Below, one piece after another: positions 32,036 through 39,782 of a stretch of 64,000 nt of DNA. The stretch covers positions 2,046,001 to 2,110,000 of the forward strand of contig OY760073.1 of the NCBI GenBank assembly GCA_963663025.1. Reading direction: 5' to 3'. Under the pieces are notes generated by a model that was given only the letters and a program-made list of their open reading frames with translations, did no database searches and was not told the DNA's origin. Each line of letters starts with the position of its first letter. Within the stretch, counting starts at the first letter, position 1. Position numbers and translations under genes: made by a program. Origin of the DNA: JAGWBF01 sp963663025 (GTDB lineage: Bacteria > Chloroflexota > Dehalococcoidia > Lucifugimonadales > JAGWBF01).

Positions 32036-32395
32036 TTACCGGGGCAGCTGGAGAAGCTGGAGGACATTGCCGTCTGGGTCCAGCAGGGTGGCAATCCAGC
32101 CGCCCCACTCTTCCTGCTCGGGCACCCGGATGAATTCCACACCCTGCTCAGCCAACCGACCATGCAAGCCATGGATGTCGTCCACCTCCAAGTGCACCAT
32201 GACCCTGAAGGGGTCCCTGGACTGCCCCGATACCCTGTCATGGAGGCCCAGGTTCAGGCGGGCGCTGCCGAGCTCAAAGTTGACGAAGTCCCCGTGGTCG
32301 CTGCGCATCTTGAGGCCCAGGGTGTCGCGATAGAAGGCAACCAGGCGTGCCAAATCGTCGGTCCAGAGAGTGACTCCCGTCAGGGCGGTGATCAT
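32036..32395 (-). CDS. VOC (glyoxalase/bleomycin-resistance) fold protein
   Basis: 119 residues, one beta-alpha-beta-beta-beta pair: LTGVTLWTDDLARLVAFYRDTLGLKM then MVHLEVDDIHGLHGRLAEQGVEFI and DPDGNVLQLLQ. VOC proteins bind a divalent metal and include glyoxalases, dioxygenases and resistance proteins. It starts 9 bp after the trpC stop, as the last gene of the trp operon, but nothing suggests a tryptophan role. Confidence 0.88.
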   Translation of the reverse strand: MITALTGVTLWTDDLARLVAFYRDTLGLKMRSDHGDFVNFELGSARLNLGLHDRVSGQSRDPFRVMVHLEVDDIHGLHGRLAEQGVEFIRVPEQEEWGGWIATLLDPDGNVLQLLQLPR

Positions 32396-32404
32396 GGCCT
32401 CGCC

Positions 32405-33193
32405 CTACCCGGCCAGCTCTCGGACCTTGGCCCCAACGTCGGGCGCGGTCACTATGGCCTCCCCGACCAGGGCGGCGTTCACCTTCATGCCCTTGAGCTC
32501 CCTGATGTGGTCGGCGGTGCTGATCCCGCTCTCGCTGACGATCACCTTGCCTCTGGGCACCTGCCCGGCAAGCCGCCGGGTAACGTCGATGTCCGTGTGG
32601 AAGGTGCGCAGGTCCCGGTTGTTGATGCCGATGATCTCCGCCCCAGCTTCCACCGCCGACGCCAGCTCCTCGGAAGTGTGCACCTCCACCAGGCACTGCA
32701 TCCAGAACTGCCGAGCCACCCCGATCAGCTCCTTTAGCCGGGCCGGTTCCAGGATGGCAACGATCAGCAGGATGGCGTCGGCGCCCCATGCCCGGGACTC
32801 GTACACCTGGTAGGGATCGAACACAAAGTCCTTGCGGAGGATGGGGGTACCGTGAGGCGCGGTGACGGCCTTAACCTCGGCCATGTGCTCCAGGCACCCC
32901 TGGAAGCGGGGGTCGGTGAGCACCGAGATGGCGGCTGCACCGTTCTCGACGTAGGTTGAGGTCAGCCTGGAAGGGTCGAAATCGGGACACAAAAGGCCCT
33001 TGGAAGGGGAGGCCTTCTTGATCTCGCCGATGAGCCGTACCCGATCGCCCAAGAGGGCCCCGGACATGTTCAGGGGCCGGCGCTGGTCGGCAATTTCGGC
33101 CTCCAGGTCAGCCAGGGAGACCTCGGCCTTCCTGGAAGCCACCTCATCCCTCTTGAGGGCTACTATTTCGTCGAGAATGGTTGAACTTTGCAT
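32405..33193 (-). CDS. trpC: Indole-3-glycerol phosphate synthase
   Basis: Closes the indole ring from CdRP in tryptophan synthesis. 262-residue TIM barrel. IGEIKKASPSKGLL carries the catalytic KxSPS lysine, ILRKDFVFDPYQVYE the second Lys, and IIGINNRDLRTF and VSESGIST the phosphate site. It follows trpD by 15 bp. trpF, trpB and trpA are not in the window. Confidence 0.96.
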   Translation of the reverse strand: MQSSTILDEIVALKRDEVASRKAEVSLADLEAEIADQRRPLNMSGALLGDRVRLIGEIKKASPSKGLLCPDFDPSRLTSTYVENGAAAISVLTDPRFQGCLEHMAEVKAVTAPHGTPILRKDFVFDPYQVYESRAWGADAILLIVAILEPARLKELIGVARQFWMQCLVEVHTSEELASAVEAGAEIIGINNRDLRTFHTDIDVTRRLAGQVPRGKVIVSESGISTADHIRELKGMKVNAALVGEAIVTAPDVGAKVRELAG

Positions 33194-33208
33194 CGCTGTT
33201 CCAGACCG

Positions 33209-34243
33209 TTACGGCTTGGAGGTATCCTCTGCAGCCAACTGCTGGCTCAGGGCTGCCAGGTTATCGACGCACCGGATGGCTGCCCCGTTGTCGATGGCCT
33301 TCCGGGCTGCATCCACACCCTCGGTCAAGCTTCCCACAGCGTCGCCCACCACCAGCATAGCCGCCGCGTTCAGGAGCACCACATCCCGCGCGGGGCCATT
33401 GCCTCCCTGGCACGCATCCCGCAGGATGCGGGCGTTGGCGGCCCTGTCGCCTCCTTGGACCTCGCCGGTGGGCGAGGCTTCGAGCCCTGCGTCCGAGGGG
33501 GAGACCCGGTAGTGGCGGATGCCTCCGTCCTTGACCTCCCACACCAGGGTGTAGGCCCCCAGGGTGAGCTCATCCAGCCCATCCTCGCCGTGCACCACCA
33601 TGGAGTGCCGGGACCCCAGGAGCAGGAGCACCTGGGCCATTTTCTCGGCGATCTGGGCGTTGGGCGTACCCACAAGCTGGTTCTGGGCCCCCGCCGGGCA
33701 GGTTAAGGGACCCAGGAAGTTGAATACGGTGCGTATCCCCAACTCTCGGCGAACCGGCACGGCGTGCCTCATGGCGGGATGGTAGGCGGGAGCGAACATG
33801 AAGCCGATGCCCACCTCTTCGATGCAGCGCTTGACCTCTGCGGGGCCCAGCTCTATGGCAACGCCCAGCTCTTCCAGCACATCGGCGCTGCCGCAGGAGC
33901 CCGAGGCGGCCCGGTTGCCGTGCTTGGATATCTTCACGCCCGCGCCGGCGGCCACGAAGGATGCGGCCGTGGAGATGTTGAAGGTGCCCTTGCCGTCGCC
34001 CCCCGTGCCGGCGGTGTCCACCAGCAGCCCTTCGGCCTCAACTCGGATGGCCTTCTCCCGCATGACCGCCGCCATGCCGGCCATCTCCTCGGCGGTCTCG
34101 CCCTTCATGCGGAGGGCGACCAGGAAAGCGGACAGCTGGGCTGGGGTGGCCTCGCCGTCCATGACCTCCCGCATCACACCCGATGCCTCTTCCATGCCGA
34201 GGCTCCGGCCTTTCACCAGCTTATCTATAGCTTCACGAATCAT
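33209..34243 (-). CDS. trpD: Anthranilate phosphoribosyltransferase
   Basis: Transfers phosphoribose to anthranilate. About 344 residues. VDTAGTGGDGKGTFNISTAAS holds the GTGGD and PRPP-binding loop, KHGNRAASGSCGSADVLEELG follows, and FNFLGPLTCPAGAQNQLVG is conserved. The open frame extends to 34312 into the NYN gene; ATG 34241-34243 (MIREAIDKLVKGRSL) is the normal start. The NYN gene lies 37 bp upstream, between trpG and trpD. Confidence 0.95.
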   Translation of the reverse strand: MIREAIDKLVKGRSLGMEEASGVMREVMDGEATPAQLSAFLVALRMKGETAEEMAGMAAVMREKAIRVEAEGLLVDTAGTGGDGKGTFNISTAASFVAAGAGVKISKHGNRAASGSCGSADVLEELGVAIELGPAEVKRCIEEVGIGFMFAPAYHPAMRHAVPVRRELGIRTVFNFLGPLTCPAGAQNQLVGTPNAQIAEKMAQVLLLLGSRHSMVVHGEDGLDELTLGAYTLVWEVKDGGIRHYRVSPSDAGLEASPTGEVQGGDRAANARILRDACQGGNGPARDVVLLNAAAMLVVGDAVGSLTEGVDAARKAIDNGAAIRCVDNLAALSQQLAAEDTSKP

Positions 34244-34280
34244 GGCCGTCTGTTTCTGATCCCTCGACCCCCATGGGGAA

Positions 34281-34919
34281 TCACCATCCCACAGGCTTAA
34301 CGATTTCTCCATTCTGGTCCGATAGCCGGTCCGGCAACTGACTCCCCAGTAAGTGCTTTCGGCGGATCCGCTTTACGTAGTTCGCGGCGTCAGACAACTT
34401 CTTGGGGCTCCCTTGCTTGAGGTCTGGGTTCACTAAGCTTACTTTCAGGTTCAAGTTATCCTTGATGAGCGACATAGCTCCAGCAAAATCGGCATCATTC
34501 GATACCACCACAGCATGGTCGTATCTCCCTACGAACCCATCGAAGACCAACTGCACAGCCAGGTTAACATCCGTCCCCTTCTCTTCGGAGTGCAAGACTT
34601 CGGCATATTGTGTTGGCGTAGTGTCTGCCAACGGCATTATTCTTCGTTGTGATGTGAAATAACCAAGGTGAATCTTCAGTTCTGGGATCGTACTCAATGC
34701 CCTCAGGTAAATTTGCTGTCGATACCTCTGCGCTTCGTTGCCAGGACGGTGGGATAGATGGGCAGTAAAGTAGTGTATGCTCTGTATATTGTCGTCGGGG
34801 AATAGTAGCTCGGAAAGCCTTCGTAAGTCTATCCACTTCAACCCGGACGGCTTGGACGCACGATAATACAGGTTAAAGCCGTCGATATAGACGTTGGTGG
34901 TCAAAGGGTGCTGTATCAC
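34281..34919 (-). CDS. NYN-domain (LabA/DUF88-like) putative ribonuclease inside the trp operon
   Basis: 212 residues of the PIN-like NYN fold. NVYIDGFNLYYRASK gives the first acidic residue, EEKGTDVNLAVQLVFDG the second and VVVSNDADFAGAMSLI the third and fourth, so the metal-dependent nuclease centre looks complete. The start is GTG 34917-34919 with no clear ribosome site, directly below a perfect 11-bp hairpin (34927-34952). NYN proteins cleave structured RNAs or act in defence. It separates trpG from trpD and its base composition is less G+C-rich than its neighbours, so it may be an insertion. Confidence 0.85.
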   Translation of the reverse strand: MIQHPLTTNVYIDGFNLYYRASKPSGLKWIDLRRLSELLFPDDNIQSIHYFTAHLSHRPGNEAQRYRQQIYLRALSTIPELKIHLGYFTSQRRIMPLADTTPTQYAEVLHSEEKGTDVNLAVQLVFDGFVGRYDHAVVVSNDADFAGAMSLIKDNLNLKVSLVNPDLKQGSPKKLSDAANYVKRIRRKHLLGSQLPDRLSDQNGEIVKPVGW

Positions 34920-34926
34920 AAAGACA

Positions 34927-34952
34927 GAAACCGCCCATCAGTGGGCGGTTTC
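34927..34952 (-). terminator. Perfect hairpin between trpG and the NYN gene
   Basis: GAAACCGCCCA, loop of four, TGGGCGGTTTC. On the minus strand the right arm ends in TTTC and is followed by TGTCTTTGTG, a loose T-rich tract. It lies 8 bases upstream of the NYN start codon, so it can act as an intrinsic terminator of the trpEG message or as an attenuator ahead of NYN-trpD-trpC. Confidence 0.6.
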
Positions 34953-35236
34953 AACCCTAGCGCCGAAGAGCTAGGGGCAGTACGGGCCCATACTAGCATG
35001 CAACGTCGGTGGTGTCAACCTGCTAGAGGACCTTTTGGAATCATTCACAAGACGAGTCCACGACTACATAACTGAGCTTAGTTCGCACACGAATGAATGG
35101 CGGGTAGTGCAATCCTGAGCTTCGTCCTGTGATTCCAGAGTCCGGAGCTTCCGGCGATAGTGTTAGTTGTGTCAATATGCAAACCCCCAGCATTCCTACC
35201 CGAAATAATCCTATCGTCGCAAACCGATCAGCGGCC
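34953..35236. other. Spacer between trpG and the NYN hairpin
   Basis: Together with the hairpin this makes a 317-bp gene-free gap inside an otherwise compact operon. I see no coding frame, promoter consensus or repeat of the window's families here. It may be the scar of the NYN insertion. Confidence 0.4.
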
Positions 35237-35806
35237 TTACCCCACCCCGTCCAGGAAGTTCTGGAGGAGGGGCTTGCCCGACTCAGTCATGATGGACTCG
35301 GGATGGAACTGCACCCCCTCGATGGGCAGCTCCCGGTGGCGCAGGCCCATGATCAGGCCGTTGTCGGTCCACGCGGTGACCTCCAGCTCCGGTGGCAAAT
35401 CCTGTCGGGACACCACCAACGAGTGGTAGCGAATGGCCTCCAGGGGGTTGGGCAGCCCCGCGAATAGGCCCTTGCCGTCATGGTGTATGGGGGAGAGCTT
35501 CCCGTGCATGATCTCGCCCGCGTTAATCACCGCGCCTCCGAAGGCGTAGCCAACGCACTGATTGCCCAGGCAGACTCCCAGGGTCGGCACCTCACCGCCG
35601 AAGCGCCTAACCAGGTCGTTGGAGATTCCGGCGTCCAGGGGTGTGCCGGGGCCGGGAGAGATGATGATGCCCTGGGGCGCCATCGCCTCCACATCCTCCA
35701 GGGTGATCTTGTCGTTGCGGTGCACCACAACCTCGGCGCCCAGCTCGCACAGGTACTGGTACAGGTTGTAGGTGAAGCTGTCGTAGTTGTCGATGAGTAG
35801 GATCAC
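35237..35806 (-). CDS. trpG: Anthranilate synthase component II (glutamine amidotransferase)
   Basis: Class I glutamine amidotransferase that feeds ammonia to TrpE. 189 residues. IISPGPGTPLDAGIS, LGVCLGNQCVGYAFGG (nucleophile Cys) and GVQFHPESIMTESG (His and Glu) complete the triad. The residue after the nucleophile loop is Asn where TrpG usually has His (GVCLGHQ); other amidotransferases tolerate this. It overlaps trpE by 4 bp (ATGA), so the two subunits are co-translated. Confidence 0.95.
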   Translation of the reverse strand: MILLIDNYDSFTYNLYQYLCELGAEVVVHRNDKITLEDVEAMAPQGIIISPGPGTPLDAGISNDLVRRFGGEVPTLGVCLGNQCVGYAFGGAVINAGEIMHGKLSPIHHDGKGLFAGLPNPLEAIRYHSLVVSRQDLPPELEVTAWTDNGLIMGLRHRELPIEGVQFHPESIMTESGKPLLQNFLDGVG

Positions 35807-37260
35807 GACAGCCCCTCGGCTTTGTCTATAGCCCGGAGCAGGGCGCCTGCCTTGTGCTGCGTCTCCTCGTACTCATCCTCCGGGGTGCTGTCGTACACAA
35901 TACCCCCGCCCGCCTGCACGTAGGCCACGCCGTCCTTGATGACCGCCGTGCGCAGGGTCAGGGCGGTGTCCAGATTGCCGGAGAAGCTGAAGTAGCCCAC
36001 GGCCCCGCCGTAGGGCCCGCGGCGCTCACCTTCGATCTCGGATATGAGTTCCATGGCCCGCACCTTGGGTGCGCCCGACACGGTGCCGGCGGGGAAGCAG
36101 GCCCGCAGCAGGTCATAGACCGTCATGTCCGGCACCATCTTGCCCTCGACGTGGGAGACCAGGTGCATGACGTGGGAGTACCGCTCCACATCCATTAGCT
36201 GGGTCACCTGGACGGTGCCGGGCCGGCTCACCCGCCCGATGTCGTTACGTCCCAGGTCCACCAGCATGATGTGCTCGGCGCGCTGCTTCTCGCTGTTGCG
36301 AAGCTCATCCTCCAGGGCCAAATCCTCCGCCTCGGTCCGTCCGCGGGGCCGGGTGCCCGCTATGGGATGGGTAGCAACGAGGCCATCCTCAGCCCGGGCC
36401 ACTGTTTCTATGGAGGCGCCGACGATCTGGAAGTCGTCCAAATCCAGGTAGTACATGTAGGGAGAGGGGTTCACTGAGCGCAGGGAGCGGTATATCTGGA
36501 AGGGGTGGGCGTCTGTCCTGCGGGCAAAACGCTGAGAGAGCACCACCTGGATGATGTCGCCGTTGACGATGTGCTCTTCGGCGCGCATCACCGCTTCGCC
36601 AAAGCCCTGAGGGGTGAAGTTGGACGTTACTTCCGATCCCGTTTCCCCCTTCGACGGGCCGTGCATGGTGCGGGGAAGCTCAAGGGGAGAGGAGAGCCTG
36701 TCCACCAGCTCTTCGATCTTCCCGGCGGCATCCTGATAAGCCTGGCGCACATCTCCGTCGAGGTGGACGTGGCTGACCACCTTGATGTTGTGCTTGATGT
36801 GGTCGAAGACCAGCAGGGTGTCATAGAACATGAAGACCGACTCGGGAAGTCCCAGGGGGTCGGCGGGGGCGTCGGGCACCCGGGGCTCGAAGTAGCGAAT
36901 GGCATCGTAGGCCAGGTAGCCCACAGCCCCGCCGTGAAATCGAGGCAGGCCCGCCACGGGCACCAGGACGTACTTGTCCATCTCGGCCTTTATGGGCACC
37001 AGGGGGTCCACCGCTCCCTCGGGCTGGCCAACCCCCGTCTTCAGCACCTTGTAGGGCTCGGTGCCGATGAAGCTGTACCGTCCCTGACGCTCCCCTCCCT
37101 CCACGCTCTCCAGCAGGAAGGAGTAGGCCCCCCGAGCAGCCTTCAAGTAGGCCGAGACGGGGGTCTCCAGGTCGGCGTCTATCTCCGTGTAGATGGGCAG
37201 CAGGTTGCCGCTGCCCGCCAGGGCCTCGGCTTCCTCGATTGTCGGGTAGTATGCGCTCAT
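35803..37260 (-). CDS. trpE: Anthranilate synthase component I
   Basis: Converts chorismate and ammonia to anthranilate. 485 residues. The N-terminal allosteric domain begins YPTIEEAEALAGSGNLLPIY with LLESVEGGERQGRYSFIG (tryptophan-binding LLES region); the catalytic chorismate-binding domain has VVLSQRFARRTDAHPFQIYR, PIAGTRPRG, MLVDLGRNDIGRV and FPAGTVSGAPKVRAMELI. The frame runs to a TTG at 37281, inside the T-box terminator; ATG 37258-37260 is the sensible start. First gene of the T-box-controlled operon. Confidence 0.96.
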   Translation of the reverse strand: MSAYYPTIEEAEALAGSGNLLPIYTEIDADLETPVSAYLKAARGAYSFLLESVEGGERQGRYSFIGTEPYKVLKTGVGQPEGAVDPLVPIKAEMDKYVLVPVAGLPRFHGGAVGYLAYDAIRYFEPRVPDAPADPLGLPESVFMFYDTLLVFDHIKHNIKVVSHVHLDGDVRQAYQDAAGKIEELVDRLSSPLELPRTMHGPSKGETGSEVTSNFTPQGFGEAVMRAEEHIVNGDIIQVVLSQRFARRTDAHPFQIYRSLRSVNPSPYMYYLDLDDFQIVGASIETVARAEDGLVATHPIAGTRPRGRTEAEDLALEDELRNSEKQRAEHIMLVDLGRNDIGRVSRPGTVQVTQLMDVERYSHVMHLVSHVEGKMVPDMTVYDLLRACFPAGTVSGAPKVRAMELISEIEGERRGPYGGAVGYFSFSGNLDTALTLRTAVIKDGVAYVQAGGGIVYDSTPEDEYEETQHKAGALLRAIDKAEGLS

Positions 37261-37279
37261 ATTTTCCCGGCCATATAAC

Positions 37280-37622
37280 AAAAAATCCCGCCCTCAAGGG
37301 GCGGGAAATTCCCGCGTTGCCACCCTTAGACCCGCAGGTCAGGGAACCAGTCCCTGCTGCTCGATCTAACTCATCCGGCGCCGGGACGCCATGCATCCCG
37401 GACACTGCAGACCTTTAACGGGGTCAACCCGGCCCAGCTTTGCCTGTCCACGGCTGTTCTTATCAGCCCAAGTCCAGGCTTCTTAGCTTGCAGCTCCGAG
37501 GCCCATTCAGCTTCTGCCTGCAGCGCCGGTTCCCACCATCCAGCCCATTCATTCAGGGCTTTCCCCGGCTCTCTGAGCTTCGGTCGGAAGCCTACTACTC
37601 CTCTTCCCAGCTGTTAACTATC
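37280..37622 (-). promoter_or_regulatory. tRNA-Trp-sensing T-box riboswitch upstream of trpE
   Basis: On the minus strand the leader shows the T-box elements in order: AAGAGGAGTA near the 5' end, CAGAGAGCCGGGG (AG-bulge region, 37563-37578), GAATGGGCC whose TGG (37503-37505) is in the specifier position, the near-invariant AAGGGTGGCAACGCGGG (37311-37327), then a terminator TCCCGCCC / GGGCGGGA followed by TTTTTT (37280-37285). Uncharged tRNA-Trp would pair with TGG and with the T-box bulge, favouring the antiterminator and turning on trpE. The GCGGGAA of the T-box can pair with TTTCCCGC of the terminator, as the switch requires. Confidence 0.93.
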
Positions 37623-37628
37623 GGTAAC

Positions 37629-37658
37629 AGTATAGGTCTTCTTGCGAGCGCTGGTCAA
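37629..37658 (-). promoter_or_regulatory. Promoter of the trp T-box leader
   Basis: On the minus strand TTGACC (37653-37658), 18-bp spacer, TATACT (37629-37634). Transcription would begin near 37622, which is where the T-box leader starts, so trp expression is independent of the restriction genes just upstream. Confidence 0.7.
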
Positions 37659-37705
37659 GGAACAAAGATGGAGTATCTAAGCGATCTGATCTGGTTATTC
37701 CAGTA

Positions 37706-38455
37706 CTATTGTTGGTGTAGAAACGATTGAACATTGGGGCGGTCAGACACCAGTTCCATCAACGCGTGCATAGCGGCCGTTACTTGAGGAAAAGACGAAA
37801 CCAGCATCTCTCCTTGGTCGGTTTTCAGCAGTATCTCGACTTGGCTTACGCGACTTCCTAAAGATTCCACATCGGTATCCAACACCTGAACTACCTGATG
37901 TCGCAAAGGTTCAGCAATGTGAGCCACCATCTTCCGACCAATCTCCAATGTTATGTCGTCGCTGAGCTGCCGAAATCTTTCAAGAGACTCTTTGGCGATG
38001 GCTTCTCCAGCATTTTCAGGCCAATCAAACTGAATCCCATGTTCCCCTAGCACCGAAACCAGATGTTCGAATGGCACCTCTAGAAGCTCCACGCCAAAGC
38101 TTCGTACTAACGCCTTTGAAGTCAGCGACCAACTTCCTGCGAGTGCAGCGACAGACTTCCTGATGGTAGGGTGTGTCTTACGCAGGTTATAGTGTGCAAC
38201 ACATAGCCAACTACCCTTGTCTCTGTTGTGCTTAGTGTATCGGATGTACTTGGGGTCGATGATTATCACTGGTTGATTGCTCGCATTGAACACAACCGCA
38301 TCGATTTGATAGGCATTGCCGGTGCCGTTAACCAAAGTTGCCGCCTTTATTGAGTGGTTCCTCGATTCAACTGCGGGGCGCACAGCCTCAATCACAGCAT
38401 TCTCGAAAAGCGCCCCAACCTCTTGCCCTAATGCTGTTGTTGCCCTCGTTGGCAC
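37706..38455 (-). CDS. PD-(D/E)XK nuclease, candidate restriction endonuclease
   Basis: 249 residues, no named family recognised. The core NAYQIDAVVFN (Asp52) followed 15 residues later by VIIIDPKYIRY (Asp67-Pro-Lys69) fits the D...(D/E)xK nuclease fold with Asp in place of the common Glu. The C-terminal half is helical and may bind DNA or mediate dimers. It follows the methyltransferase M1 by 10 bp in the same direction, and two methyltransferases precede it, which strongly suggests the cleavage subunit of a restriction-modification system. It is visibly poorer in G+C than the surrounding housekeeping genes. Site specificity is unknown. Confidence 0.72.
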   Translation of the reverse strand: MPTRATTALGQEVGALFENAVIEAVRPAVESRNHSIKAATLVNGTGNAYQIDAVVFNASNQPVIIIDPKYIRYTKHNRDKGSWLCVAHYNLRKTHPTIRKSVAALAGSWSLTSKALVRSFGVELLEVPFEHLVSVLGEHGIQFDWPENAGEAIAKESLERFRQLSDDITLEIGRKMVAHIAEPLRHQVVQVLDTDVESLGSRVSQVEILLKTDQGEMLVSSFPQVTAAMHALMELVSDRPNVQSFLHQQ

Positions 38456-38465
38456 GTCGGCCCTC

Positions 38466-39782
38466 CTACTTGGTTATCGTCAGGATGCTCTCCTTCAAGG
38501 GAACAGCGTGACGTTGTGGGTTATGGCCCCACTTCCCACCCCTCGAGCGGATAACATCAGTTCTGTAGGACGAATATCCAATGGAAACTGCCAGTTTCCC
38601 CAAGAGCTCCTCTGTAGGAATATGGACTCCGTACGGGGCAGAGTCGCCAACAACGAGGATAAAGCTGCCCTGTGGTCTAAGCGTCGGAAGGGTGGACTTT
38701 AGGACCTGAAGCATATCTTCAAAATATCCTGCTACAACATAATCGTATGTCTTCTTGCCGTTCTTTACGCTCCTTCTGTCAGCAAGTCGCAAGATGATGT
38801 CCGTAAGTTCAGCATGGATTTTACTATCCACCTGAGCGATTCCTGAACAATCCTTAATCCCGGACATTGATGCCATCGCAACTTGTGTGGTAGTGGACAT
38901 GATCAGATGATCCCGAATCTCGCGAGTTATTTCGGCCCAAGTGGCGTGTTGCCCCCAGAAATACGTTTCTAACCTCGTCCGGTCCGCGTAATCATAATTG
39001 TTGAGATAAGGTGGAGAGGTTACAACGAGATCAATTGACTCAGAACCCGCGTATTCATCGAAATGGCGAGCGTCTCCGAAGACAACCTCATGGGACGAGT
39101 ACGGCAAATCCAGAGATTGAATTTGCTGCACATCCGCCAGCATGAGAAGGCAGCGAGCTTCAAATTCGGGAACTGCTCTTCGAAGAACTTTCCTTTCGTG
39201 GTATTTGTTTGGAGCTATATAAGGCCATCCCGCACCAGCGGTGGTTACTACACGGAGGGTTGATGTAAGTGCCAGTTTTAGAAAATCCTGCAATTCGGGA
39301 GTGATGTCTCGTTCCAGAATGGCCTCTCTCAGCGCCGCTAGGGAAGCTAGATTCTCGTTATCGAAACATTTGTATATCAGAGCCGGCCAGATACTCGCAG
39401 GATCTATAATTTTGGACTGGTCCTTGGCCCGGGCGACCACCGAATAAACCGATTCAGACAACTCTTCCAGGTTATGATTCAAATACAACTTCGTCTTGGC
39501 AACCCAATGAACGAAACTGTGAGCTTCGACGCCCACAGAGTGCACCGCTAGCATTCTTGCAGCCAGAGAAGTTGTACCCGTGCCCAGGAACGGATCTCCG
39601 ATGGTCGAGCCAGCTTTTAACCCATGCTCTCTGATCTTCGCTTCCACGAAACGATAAGAATACCCAGCGGGATACGTGAACCAGCGGTGGACGGGAGCTT
39701 TCAAGCTATCCCGGAAGTTACCATAGTCGCTTTCCGGTACCTGACTCTGGGGGGTACCATTTATATCCAGGTGCTGAATCAT
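38466..39782 (-). CDS. DNA methyltransferase M1 (amino-methyltransferase type)
   Basis: 438 residues. HRWFTYPAGYSYRFVEAKI precedes the SAM motif GDPFLGTGTT (62-71); the catalytic motif DLVVTSPPYLNNYDYADR places TSPPY at 255-259, typical of N4-cytosine or N6-adenine methylases. FILVVGDSAPYGVHIPT lies near the C terminus. The open frame extends to 39956, but ATG 39780-39782 overlaps the M2 stop by 4 bp and gives the sensible start. It shares its layout with M2 (YPA block, DPF motif, TSPPYxN) but is lower in G+C. Two linked methylases plus one nuclease suggest an asymmetric recognition site. Confidence 0.88.
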   Translation of the reverse strand: MIQHLDINGTPQSQVPESDYGNFRDSLKAPVHRWFTYPAGYSYRFVEAKIREHGLKAGSTIGDPFLGTGTTSLAARMLAVHSVGVEAHSFVHWVAKTKLYLNHNLEELSESVYSVVARAKDQSKIIDPASIWPALIYKCFDNENLASLAALREAILERDITPELQDFLKLALTSTLRVVTTAGAGWPYIAPNKYHERKVLRRAVPEFEARCLLMLADVQQIQSLDLPYSSHEVVFGDARHFDEYAGSESIDLVVTSPPYLNNYDYADRTRLETYFWGQHATWAEITREIRDHLIMSTTTQVAMASMSGIKDCSGIAQVDSKIHAELTDIILRLADRRSVKNGKKTYDYVVAGYFEDMLQVLKSTLPTLRPQGSFILVVGDSAPYGVHIPTEELLGKLAVSIGYSSYRTDVIRSRGGKWGHNPQRHAVPLKESILTITK

